The notes beneath the pieces are model-generated. The model had not been told where the DNA came from. It worked only from the letters and a program-made list of their open reading frames with translations, and did not search any database. A stretch of 64,000 nucleotides of DNA, from positions 372,001 to 436,000 of the forward strand of contig JALJCQ010000024.1 in the NCBI GenBank assembly GCA_023091665.1, read 5' to 3'. Made by a program: the position numbers and the translations under genes. This document shows, in pieces, positions 17,936-27,298 of this stretch (the stretch's first letter is position 1; each line of letters starts with the position of its first letter). This stretch comes from Pythium myriotylum. Its lineage: Eukaryota > Oomycota > Peronosporomycetes > Pythiales > Pythiaceae.

Positions 17936-20041
17936 TCAGTACGCGACGCGTTGATACCGCATGGCCGCATCGTGGTGGTCGTAGGCGCCGGGAGGACTGG
18001 ATCGATGCGCGTGGTGGTGGTGCTGGTCGTGCGGGGCCGAGTAGTCGTCCACGACGATCCGCCGCATCTTGAATGGGCTGGCGGGCGTCACGCCAGCCGT
18101 GCGCACCGGAGAGGGGCTGTCGCTGTAATGGCGACGTGTCTGCTGGTGGCTGTACTGCGAGTCGAAGCGTCGCTCGGCCAGGGGCTGGTCGTGGTCCTCG
18201 CGAGTATGCTTGTTGCCGATGACGCCCATGACGATGTCCTCTTTCAGGTGCTGCTCCGAGAGGCTCTTGTGCTCGAGGTGGCGGAGATGCTCCTCAGCCG
18301 ACTGGCGCTCAGCATTCGATACACCGTCACGTCGCACGTACGTAGCCGAGCCGAGTTTCTTTGGAATCTTCACGTCTGCGATCGTGTGGCTCGCAAGCTT
18401 CTTGGAGATCCGCATTGGGTTGCAGTTGAGACGTGAGGTGAGGAACGCACGCAGCGTTGTGCCTTCTGTGATGTCCAGCACACCGCGGAAGAAGCAGTCA
18501 ATGAGGCCTGCAGCGTACTCTTCTTCGTGGCGAGACCATGGGCCGCTGCGAGAGTAAGAACGAGGAGCATTGTTCGGACTCTTGGAGCTCGGCGTCGAGG
18601 ATGAACCCGACGGCTCAGCCTTAACTCGGCGCGAAGGCGTCGACACGGGAGACGACGCAACCGAGGCCTTCTCCTCGACATCCTCTTCCTCGTCGTCTTC
18701 ACCGTTAGTGTCGGCCTCAGCCTGAGCACGAGCATCTTCGCGAGCTTGAAGCCAGTTCTGGCGAAGCTCGAACACGTGGGCCTCGGCTTCGAAGATTTCG
18801 GACGACGAGTCGTCGTCGTCCTTTCGCGAGTACGTGATACTGCCAATGTTCTCGGGGAACTTGTGCTCGCCCATCTTGCGCGGCGCAAGTTTCATGGAGA
18901 GTGTCTTGGCTGAGCACTCGAGCTGCTCGCAGAGGTATGCCACGAGTCGTGTGTCGTCGCGTAGTTCGAGCACACCGTCGATAAAGTACTCGACCAGCGC
19001 CGTGGCGAACTCTTCTTCCTCGGGCGAGTCGAAGCCTGTACGGATGATCGTCGGGTGGCGGCGCTTCACGTGCGGCGGAGGCGATGCCTTCGGGTTGGAC
19101 GCCACCGACGGACGGCGGGATTTGCGTCGAGCCGGAGTGGCCAACGAGAGCTCAACGGGCGAACGGCTGCCGTTCTTGAGACCTTTGGAGCCGAGCACGA
19201 GCGGAGACACGGGCTCTTTGGCGGAGCTGCTGCCCTGGCGAGGCGTCTTGTCGGTCTCGTCATTCATCTCGCGGAAGCACTCACGACGCAGTCGGTCGAG
19301 CACTTCGACGACTTCCTGGCGGTCAGCGTCGCTGGGCGCGGGCTTGAGCGACACGAAGACCGAGGCGCCGACCTTGCGAGGGATCTTCTTGTCGGCGATG
19401 GTCTCGGTCGCGAGCTTCATGGAGACGCGGCGGCGGTTGCAGCAGAGCTGTTCGGCGAGGTACTTGCGCAGCGTCGTGCCCTCGGCGATGGGCAGCGCGC
19501 CACGGAGAAAGTAGAAGATGAGCGCGGCCGCGTACTCTTCCTCGGCGCGCGTCCAGAAGCCGCTGCGCAGGTACTTTGGCGACGAGGACGGCGTCGCGTT
19601 CGTGTCTTGGTCGTCGTCGTCGTCTTCCGGGTCGTCGTCGTCTTCGTCGGCGACGCGCGCTTTCCGCGTCTGCTTGGCGGGCTTTTTGGCCTTCTTCGGG
19701 GCTTTGGCGGGGCGCATCTCGGGGCTCTCGCGTTTCTGGATCATGGCGTCGGCCTGGAAGAGCAGATCGAGGCCGGAGAACGCGGCGGGCTGCGTCGCGG
19801 GCGGCTGCTGCTGTGGCGCTGGCTGGCGCGCGCGCGCGCGGAGGTCGAGCTCGTCCTCGGTCTCGTCGTCGTCGACGTCGTGGGCGCGCGCCGCGGGCGC
19901 CGGCAGGTCGCTGAGGATGGCGACGGCGTGGCGCATCTCGTCGACGCTCCACCGCGTGGAGGCCTGTGGCGAGGGCGCCGGCGAAGGCCCCGGCGACGCG
20001 GCGTCGTCGCCGTCGTCGTTGAGGATCATGGCCAGGTCCAT
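17936..20041 (-). CDS. Protein with three copies of an unnamed ~75-residue helical domain
   Basis: 701 aa from ATG 20041. The frame runs further upstream to 20179 but only with a GTG there. Three repeats share the pattern [ST]-G-x-[WD]-[ST]-x-x-E-E-E-[YF]-A-x-x-L-[IV]-x-[YC]-F-x-x-G-x-L, then T-x-L-R-x-[FY]-L-x-x-x-L-x-C, then a [RS]-[IVL]-S-x-K-L-A helix, then K-[IF]-P-x-x-[IVL]-G. They lie near residues 165-245, 340-415 and 505-580. Acidic or Lys/Pro-rich disordered linkers separate them (DDDDPEDDDDD, KAPKKAKKP). I have a general memory of similar C-x-P-M-R-I-S-K-K modules in oomycete and diatom proteins, without an assigned function. Helix pattern, basic linkers and lack of a signal peptide suggest a nuclear, possibly DNA-binding, protein. 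Confidence 0.85.
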   Translation of the reverse strand: MDLAMILNDDGDDAASPGPSPAPSPQASTRWSVDEMRHAVAILSDLPAPAARAHDVDDDETEDELDLRARARQPAPQQQPPATQPAAFSGLDLLFQADAMIQKRESPEMRPAKAPKKAKKPAKQTRKARVADEDDDDPEDDDDDQDTNATPSSSPKYLRSGFWTRAEEEYAAALIFYFLRGALPIAEGTTLRKYLAEQLCCNRRRVSMKLATETIADKKIPRKVGASVFVSLKPAPSDADRQEVVEVLDRLRRECFREMNDETDKTPRQGSSSAKEPVSPLVLGSKGLKNGSRSPVELSLATPARRKSRRPSVASNPKASPPPHVKRRHPTIIRTGFDSPEEEEFATALVEYFIDGVLELRDDTRLVAYLCEQLECSAKTLSMKLAPRKMGEHKFPENIGSITYSRKDDDDSSSEIFEAEAHVFELRQNWLQAREDARAQAEADTNGEDDEEEDVEEKASVASSPVSTPSRRVKAEPSGSSSTPSSKSPNNAPRSYSRSGPWSRHEEEYAAGLIDCFFRGVLDITEGTTLRAFLTSRLNCNPMRISKKLASHTIADVKIPKKLGSATYVRRDGVSNAERQSAEEHLRHLEHKSLSEQHLKEDIVMGVIGNKHTREDHDQPLAERRFDSQYSHQQTRRHYSDSPSPVRTAGVTPASPFKMRRIVVDDYSAPHDQHHHHAHRSSPPGAYDHHDAAMRYQRVAY

Positions 20042-20343
20042 GGCGAGCGAACGGGGAGGAAGAAGAAGAGTCCGGAGGGGAGGAGGAGGGGGTGAAAAAC
20101 CCAGAGTGGAAGGTAAGGTGGAGCTGACTTGCGACTGGGGGGGACGGGGAGGGAGGTGGCAACACGACGCACTCGCCACCCGCTGGCTTAAAGGGCCCGT
20201 CCAGCGCCCGTGAGGGGCTGTAATCTGAGTTGCACTTTGGCGATGCCGCGACTGAACGCACCAAGTGCGAAAAACCCCGCCGGCTCGTCTGTCGCGGGGC
20301 AGCAGAAAAAAGGGCAGGGCGTGCGAGCGTGCGCGACGTCACG

Positions 20344-20366
20344 CCCCCCCCCCCGCCCGCCCCCCC
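20344..20366. repeat. Poly-C tract
   Basis: A run of eleven C (20344-20354) is followed by interrupted C runs to 20366, in the gene-free stretch upstream of the triple-repeat gene. It is a simple repeat prone to length variation and assembly error. Confidence 0.85.
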
Positions 20367-21168
20367 AGACTGGTACCTTGTTGCCGCAAAGTCACGGCAA
20401 CGGCAACGAGGTACAGTACCTACCGAGAAAGGATGACGCATCGCAGCGCGCAAGGGGAAGGGCAACCGCGAGAGCAACTGCCGAGTCGAGTCGGGTCCAA
20501 GATGATACCGAGAGACGTGGGGCCGGCGCACTGATCGCCCGTGGGTGGAAATGGAGCTCGCTTGCTGAGAAGGGATGGAAGCGATGGAGAGACGAGTGGG
20601 GATGATGCTTTGCTTGGCGAGCCCTCCGGCTCTGAAGGAGACGTCCGTATCATGGGCGTGGGGCGGCGAGGCGCCCGAGTCGGTTCGCCGCGAGCGCCGA
20701 TCTTGGCGAGTGGGCAGGTTTCACCAGCGCATCAAAACCAGATGCTGCGATTTGCTCGCCCGCCACCATCACTGTGGTGTCCATCTGAACCGTCTTGTCG
20801 TCAGGCTCCAGACGTGTCACAAGCGCCGCTCGACGCCGCGCGGCGAACTGAGCAGGAGACCATCGGGGGAGGACACCGGCACTCTACGGCGGCACGCGCG
20901 ACGGCGCGTTCGCCTCGTCCTTTGCCTCGCGGCTCGCGGCGGCGGCGAAGCGGAGAAGAGGGAGCGCGGATCGGGGGAAGGGGCTTGCGTGATGATGGAA
21001 GTTGTCGACGTTGCAGTGCTTTTTCCATGAGCAGACTCTTTAGGGCTCGGGGAATCATGCCGTACAATCCATCTTTCTCTTGACCGTGGCACTGAGCAGG
21101 GGTGTTAAAGCCCGGACCGCATGTTCTCTTGAAGCGAGCCCGAGTGAGAAGCTCACGCGTGTGTGGGG

Positions 21169-21204
21169 TGAGCGAGAGCGAGAGAGAGTGAGAAGAGAGA
21201 GGGG
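21169..21204. repeat. GA-rich simple repeat followed by an isolated CCGACC element
   Basis: An imperfect (GA)n tract occupies 21169-21204 and runs into GACCGACCGAG at 21204-21214. The latter resembles the family promoter element, but no family gene follows on the plus strand. Confidence 0.7.
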
Positions 21205-24200
21205 ACCGACCGAGATGTGACACATCAGGGCGCAAACTGCGAGGCTGTCGCTCGACGGCGCCGAGACGATGACAAGGCCGCTGCGATCAAAGCCTCGGGG
21301 CGCTCGGAGGCTCACGGCAACTCGTGCAAGCGGCGACTCGTCCTCCGAGATGCAGATCGAATTTTTAACCCCGTGGAATTTTTGGAGCCGAGGGGTGGAG
21401 AAAGAGCGTCGAGGTGGGGTCCCCACCCCATGGAGCTCAGCGTCGTTTCGAGAAGCCGCCCACCGCCTTCTGCGAAATGTCGTCAGCGCGGCAGCACTCG
21501 GAGGCTGCAAGTGGATGCACCGGCAGCAGAGGGCGCGACTGCTGGCTTCCACGACTTCCCGACGCCGCGCCAAGTAACCCACCATCAAGATTGTTTACCG
21601 TCTCCCTGGTCCGTGACGGACTCTCCTAACGACGGAGGTAGGACTCCACCCCCCATGACTCACCCCTCGACGAAGGTCGTTGAGTCGAGCATGCTCGGGT
21701 CGCGCAGAGCTCCGTCGTGATGATGACGGAACCGAAGAGGTCATACACAGCCAAGACCCAAGGGAAGGACCATGGGACAGTGCACGGCGACAGTTGTCGA
21801 CACGACGGACGTCCTCCACTCAAGTGGCTGCCTACGATTGGACTTTAGTGAGTATGGGTACGCGACATCTTTCATCCAATGAAACATGACCGAGAAGCCA
21901 GCCTCGATGGGTGACGAGAATGGGGTGACACCGTCACGGATGGTCGATCGTGGGCCAAATGTCTCTAGCCAGACATGGCGACGCTCAGCAAGCAGCAACG
22001 TGGAGACAACTGGAGCATGATCCTTCACTTGCCGAGAACGGCACGAGAAGAGGCTCGTTGTGCCGTCGTTTCTCTATGGAGAAGCAGTCGCATGGATTGC
22101 TGAAAATGTCCTTCCACGACTTCACGCTGACACTTTCTGTCATACTGGCACTCTGTCTCTGGTCGATGAACACTCCCTCTGACTCTCTTGTTATCTCTGT
22201 TCATGGACGAAAGCCAGGACATCATTCGCTCACTGAGATTCGGCAATCTGATCATCACCGCATTCCCAGTCGGTACCGAGGACTCAACATGGGTAAAATC
22301 TCTCAAAGCTCCGCGATGATGACGTCGCACTGGAGTCTGTTGAGCTGCGACACGAGATAGAATACTGGAACGTACAACAATGGTAGAGACCGAGGGACCC
22401 ACGCCAAGCAAAGATCCTGGACGTATAGAGTTCGGAGGCACAACAAGACGGCGGTTATGTAACATGGCATCAGAGTTGGCGGAAAGCTGGGTGCGGATCT
22501 CCTGTGACCTCTTTCGGTGAGCTTATGGGAAAGTCGTGGTTGAGCTCCTTCGCCGTCCCACACTTGCTGTTGTGGTGCCTTTGCTGGTGCCAAACGACGG
22601 GGCTGATCCTGCTACTCTTCAGCGATGAGTCACGCGATAATGTTGAAGGCACGCGATGCAGATCCTGTCATCATCTAGCCCCTCGACGACGTGGTGACTT
22701 CAAAGTCACAGTGTCCGGGCGTCATACGCAACTCGGATATGCACAGCTCCTTGAATACGACGAGTCCTTTACTGGGCTCATGCGAGCCACTCCGTGCTTT
22801 CCAGTCACGGTCCGGCTGAGCCTAGGCAGGCGCACTTCTTCGAAAGCGCTTCGTGTGGGAATTCTGGACACATGACGGCCTGGCGCGTTCAACGTCGACC
22901 TTCCTTGGGCGGATATGCCTACCAAATTATTTTCTGGAGCTCTATGATCAGCTTCGAGGATCCAACAACCACAAACAATTGGTGTGAGACTCGTTGCCTA
23001 CTCAACAGCCTGCCAAGACGATCTCGACAAGGGAGGTAACATCAATGTTATTGATGGCGCCGCGCTCGTTCCTACGACAACGCCGTGGCATTACGCTCCG
23101 AGGGATGTCGGACCCCGACTAGGTTATCATCATTCTACTGATCAGGTGTCGCCGCGATCAGCACAATGAAATGACAATCCAGTTCTTTACCCCACCTGCA
23201 GATCCTGTTATGCATGAGGCTCGTTGCATCCGATCTATATCCCCGGGTGTCTGGCCACGGCAATGAAGGAACGCACAGAGCACCAGCTAGCCACTTCTCT
23301 ACTGTTATCTAAGACAATAAGATGATTGCTCTGTTTATGCCAGCTAGCTGAACGACGCGTTTTGGGAAGACAAAGTATCCACGTGTACGACGGCGAAGAT
23401 CGCAATTTATGCGCACAGCGGCAGCTAAGTCTTGAATTCCGCATCTCGGCCGGAGCATCATAAAACCGCCAGTTCTCAGGGATAGCTCAATGGAGAAGTG
23501 AAGTGCAATCCGAAGGTGGGGGATCGGCTGTACGTTTGTAAGATACCTCAATTCCTGTTCCAATACTGACACAGCCATTGAGCTGATTTATAAACCAGCA
23601 CGATGGCTGTGTCGTTCGGCAGCAAGAATGAATTCATCTCGTCAAAACAAGTCCTGCTTTGAGTTTGGCGACCATCTCATTTCCATGTCAGCACAAATTG
23701 TCCGTTTGTCAGTTGTCGCAACAAGGCGTAGGATAGGTTGTATTAGGTGTGATAAAATGCAAGCGTCCGCCAAGTCATCGAGTTCACGGTCCTATGACCA
23801 AGTGTGGTTGAGTTGACTCAGGTCACTACTAGAACTAGGTCAACTGCAATACAGTCTCGATACGAGGCCAGGAAGGAGACGAACCGGTACCGGTAGTGTA
23901 CAGTTCTGACTGTAAAGTCCACACTTCTTTCAGTTCTGTCTGTTCAAGGTCTCGTTCGAGGCCGTCCCATCCTTCGTGAAGTCTACAGTTCCTTCGGCTC
24001 TTTCTGCTGAAGCGTGGTCTTTGGTTCAACACATCGTTCGAGAAGGTCACAGTTCTCCCAGCTCTCAGTGTTCTGTTCACTCGTTCGACAGTTCATCCAG
24101 AAAGAAGACTTCTCCAAGGCGAGGAATCGGCTGATCGAAACTGACTCATGCAAAACCGGTAGAATTCAGCGTCCTTGTCGAGACTTCAAGGTTGTTCTAG

Positions 24201-24514
24201 CTACCTCTACTTCTAGGAGAACCACTTCATTGTTGTGATGTCTGCAACTTCGTAGCACTCTATCTGCCTTCCTCACACTTCTCTGCGGGAGGAATTTGTT
24301 CCAAGCGCTCCAGACTGGCGACGACTGTGACCACGACTGACAGCGACCATGATGGAGGCGCGCTTGAAGAGGTACATACCGATTGGAAAGACATGCGGCA
24401 TGTGCACTTCACGAATGGTTCATAGGCTAATCTTACATATTAAAACTATAGTTACACGTCTAGCTTCCATGGCTCGAAGGCGGTTCACGCAAAAAAAAAC
24501 CGATCCATGCACAT

Positions 24515-24865
24515 CTATCGGCTCTCTGCGTATTGCTTCAGCAGTTCTCGCAGCTCGTTAATGCGCGTAGCGGCCAGGCTCACCGTCGCCTGCATTTCGT
24601 TGACAGCGCCTTGCATCAGCTTGACTTCAAGGTTCAGGTCTTCTGACGCAAGAATTGGCAAGTCGACGCAGTCTGCTTCGACCTCCGCAAAGGGCTCGCT
24701 GGTGCTCACTGAGTCCTCGAGGTCCGAAGCGACGTCGACTGGCGAAGACGGCTTGAAGGCGATTTCATCCTCCAGCGCGATTTGCTTTGCGCGCTTCGTC
24801 ATGGTCTCGACGCTGAGAGCCTCGTTGCGGCTGCGCTTCTTTGGAGAGGTCTGGACTTGGCACAT
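24515..24865 (-). CDS. Family member B: short basic/coiled-coil protein
   Basis: 116 aa, single exon, ATG at 24865; the shortest member. Residues 8-30 are basic (P-K-K-R-S-R-N and T-K-R-A-K). An acidic centre follows, then one coiled coil at residues 80-113 with core V81, M84, V88, M91, V95, A98, I102, L105 and L109, ending six residues before the stop. The basic clusters look like a bipartite nuclear localisation signal. Upstream are four full or strong partial CCGACC elements (25041-25315). The minimal size shows what the family conserves: a basic patch, an acidic spacer and the coiled coil. Function unknown. Confidence 0.72.
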   Translation of the reverse strand: MCQVQTSPKKRSRNEALSVETMTKRAKQIALEDEIAFKPSSPVDVASDLEDSVSTSEPFAEVEADCVDLPILASEDLNLEVKLMQGAVNEMQATVSLAATRINELRELLKQYAESR

Positions 24866-25040
24866 CGTGGCGAGGAGACGCGTTGGGACACCGGCGGAGC
24901 GCAGTCAATCGGGAAATGAGCCCTTGGAGGGTGGTCGGGTGTTGATAAATTCAGTGTTGATCGACGTGGCCTGGTCTCACGTTCGGTCGAGTAGTATCAC
25001 AAAAGTAACTTGAATAAACTATGTGTAAAGAGACTAGAAT

Positions 25041-25329
25041 GGTCGGTCGGTCGGTGGAGCCGCCGTCTCTTGGAGCGAACACGACGGAAGTTCAGCGGTC
25101 GGTCGCTTTCTCTGACTAATTTAAACCTCGAATTTGTATTCAACAGTACCTACCCACGAGTTCGGAGGGTGGACGGTCGGAAATCCCAAAACGGACAGGA
25201 ATTAACGGTCGGTCGGTATCTTGATTTTTGTATGCAATTTTTAGCCGCCGGTGCTAAGGAGCGGCAACCACCAGCGGTTGGGACATTGCAACAGACTTCG
25301 TGGTCGGTCGGTATGCTAAATTTTGTATG
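25041..25329 (-). promoter_or_regulatory. CCGACC-repeat promoter array of family gene B
   Basis: Plus-strand copies are GGTCGGTCGGTCGGT (25041-25055), GGTCGGTCGC (25097-25106), a half copy GACGGTCGG (25172-25180), GGTCGGTCGGTATC (25207-25220) and GGTCGGTCGGTATG (25302-25315). The last two run straight into A/T halves of the same shape: TTGATTTTTGTATG (25221-25234) and CTAAATTTTGTATG (25316-25329). All read CCGACC on the coding strand, 176-450 bp upstream of the ATG. Confidence 0.65.
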
Positions 25330-25394
25330 GACTCCTGGGTGGGGTTTCGCAGCTTGAAGTAGAATCTGCGACTTGTGAAAGAGTTGCTTCGTCG

Positions 25395-27002
25395 TCAGCG
25401 GGACTCAACTTTCCGCACTCGCGCCTTGAGCCCATTCTTGATCGCCAGCGTGAGTCCGATCTCTTGCGTCATGTCTTGATCTGGGATCACTTCCAGTCGG
25501 AACGCCCGCAGCACCTTCGCGGCCACGAGTTTCATCTCGAGCATCGCAATGCTGGCACCCATGCAAGTTCGTGGACCAGCATGGAAAGCCATGAACTCGA
25601 ACGGCGACACGGTGATAATACCACCCGTGGATGCATCAATCCATCGTTCTGGGCGGAACTCCCCAGCGTCCTCCCCCCAAACACTGGGCAAGCGCCCGAG
25701 CGCGTAAGCCGACAGTCCGATTCGCATGCCAGCACGAACGAAAGTCCCATCCGAGAGAATCGTGTCAGTCTTTGCTTCACGAGTATTGAAGGCTGCCGAT
25801 GGGTATAGACGCAACGTCTCGCGTAGCGCTGCTTCGAGATGGACGAGCTGACCGACTTGTTCCATCGTGAGTGGCGTAGCTGGATCAATACCACCAAGTT
25901 GGTCGTCCAACTCCTTGCGGATCTCGGCTTCGGCCCGAGGATGCTGGCTTAACATGTACACAAACCAGCTGAGTGTGTCAGCGCTGGTGTCTCGTCCAGC
26001 GACGAGAAAAACCATCACGATATCTCGCAGCATTTTCGGCGAGAGAGTATCTTTCTCATCGCCACTCGAATGGTCGAGGAACAGAGAGATGATATCAGTC
26101 GTAGAATCCTTCTGCGGAGATTGCCCATTTTCCTGCACGCGACCATCCAAAGACTTCGCAACGACGTCAACGAGAATCTCATCAACAATACGAAGGTTTC
26201 GAGCGATTTCGCCTTCAGCGCCTAAACCGAGCCAGCGTTGAGTCTTCCAGAACCAACTAGGTAGTCGAAAACGAAGCAGCAACAACGGAGAAATTGCGTC
26301 CATAGCCGTGTGAAAAGGATGCTCGCGCTCTGCCCCAAGTGAGCCCATCTTGATGCCGAAAGCGATCTCCGCAAAAGTCTCGATGGTGAACTCTCGAAAG
26401 AGCCGCACAAGATCGAGAACATTGCCGTCATCTCCATTTGCACGTTCTGCCTTATCGAGGATCACAAGCAAAGTGTCTACGTGCTTTTGCACAATACTCG
26501 TCATTGAATCCCGCAGTGCACGCACAGTGACGAGATGGCGTGCAATCTTGCGCTGCGTGTACCACTTCTCCCCGTCCACTGCAATCATGCCGTCGCCGAA
26601 GAGTTCTTTGAGCGCCTGCGTCTGGAATTCGCCTTTGGGGAAGTTGTCGAACTGTGTCTTGCATACGTCCTCCATGGCCTGCGGTGTCGTCAAGACCAAC
26701 ATCTCCGGTTGCCCCATAATCGACACTCGCCAAGGTCGACCGCTGTACGCGAGGCATTGGGCTGCGATCCAGTCGTTCAGTTCATGCTCATGTTTCGCAA
26801 AGAAGTGCGTGTGACCGATGATGGGCAGCTTTCCTGGCAACTCCTGGGCCTCATGGCCACCAAGCGAGGCAAGCGACGCTCGCTTCCGCAACAAGTCGAC
26901 CCATCGGTTGAGCGTGTACACGCTCAAAGCCACCGCAAGCGCGGTGGTCCATGGCCAGAGCTGAAGCTGCTCGAGCAGCGACGATGGCGCGAAGACCTGC
27001 AT
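25395..27002 (-). CDS. Cytochrome P450, CYP86/CYP4-like
   Basis: 535 aa, single exon, ATG at 27002; the frame extends upstream only from a GTG. An N-terminal hydrophobic anchor (WPWTTALAVALSVYTL, about residues 14-30) indicates an ER membrane protein facing the cytosol. All P450 landmarks are present: the I-helix A-G-R-D-T (~residue 332), the ExxR motif as E-T-L-R in the K helix, the PERF-like F-R-P-E-R-W, and the haem loop F-H-A-G-P-R-T-C-M-G near residue 475 with its cysteine. The I-helix AGRDT and a T-R-E-A-K-T-D segment are typical of fatty-acid omega-hydroxylase-like clans. Substrate not determinable. It is divergent from the TPR-like gene, with 296 bp between starts. Confidence 0.93.
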   Translation of the reverse strand: MQVFAPSSLLEQLQLWPWTTALAVALSVYTLNRWVDLLRKRASLASLGGHEAQELPGKLPIIGHTHFFAKHEHELNDWIAAQCLAYSGRPWRVSIMGQPEMLVLTTPQAMEDVCKTQFDNFPKGEFQTQALKELFGDGMIAVDGEKWYTQRKIARHLVTVRALRDSMTSIVQKHVDTLLVILDKAERANGDDGNVLDLVRLFREFTIETFAEIAFGIKMGSLGAEREHPFHTAMDAISPLLLLRFRLPSWFWKTQRWLGLGAEGEIARNLRIVDEILVDVVAKSLDGRVQENGQSPQKDSTTDIISLFLDHSSGDEKDTLSPKMLRDIVMVFLVAGRDTSADTLSWFVYMLSQHPRAEAEIRKELDDQLGGIDPATPLTMEQVGQLVHLEAALRETLRLYPSAAFNTREAKTDTILSDGTFVRAGMRIGLSAYALGRLPSVWGEDAGEFRPERWIDASTGGIITVSPFEFMAFHAGPRTCMGASIAMLEMKLVAAKVLRAFRLEVIPDQDMTQEIGLTLAIKNGLKARVRKVESR

Positions 27003-27298
27003 GCGGAAGAACGGAGTGAACCGTCCTCTCACCGCCACGCTGGCTGGGCTTGGTCTCACGAGTGGCACATCCCGTGAGGAGGTCCAAGTGTTCCCGCCAG
27101 AATGTCAGCGTAACCCGATCCATTCTTGACGTAACCGCACTTAACCTTCAAGCGTACCTAGTAGGAACGATTCGGTAATGGATAGAGTGTTGCAAGTGAC
27201 ATGCAGGCATCCCATGGCCACCAAGTGAATGGCTTCGGGTCTCCTGCCTTGTCCGCCCATTACGCCGCCCTCCGAGTCACGCACACCGCTCGACCGCC

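Larger units (their letters stand above)
20042..24514. other. 4.5-kb region without a supportable gene
   Basis: The first ~1.6 kb is G+C-rich with overlapping frames on both strands and simple-sequence tracts (C tract at 20344, GA tract at 21169). It probably includes the promoter of the triple-repeat gene. From ~21.6 kb composition becomes more even, all six frames are broken by stops every 60-90 codons, and no known domain can be read. Around 23.88-24.10 kb the words CAGTTCTG, CAGTTCC and CAGTTCTCC recur. A decayed mobile element is possible, but I see no long terminal repeat, reverse transcriptase or transposase motif. Confidence 0.45.

Noticed and set aside
19055..20095. 346-codon plus-strand frame antisense to the triple-repeat gene
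   Set aside because: Composition is biased to R, G, V and A with no domain; it is the shadow of the gene on the other strand.
19323..20531. 402-codon minus-strand frame overlapping the triple-repeat gene
   Set aside because: It overlaps the clear repeats in another frame and its product is Arg/Ala low-complexity, typical of an out-of-frame G+C-rich read.
21600..24300. Possible retroelement remnant
   Set aside because: Tried both strands for reverse transcriptase, integrase, RNase H and long terminal repeats; none could be read, so it is described only as gene-free.
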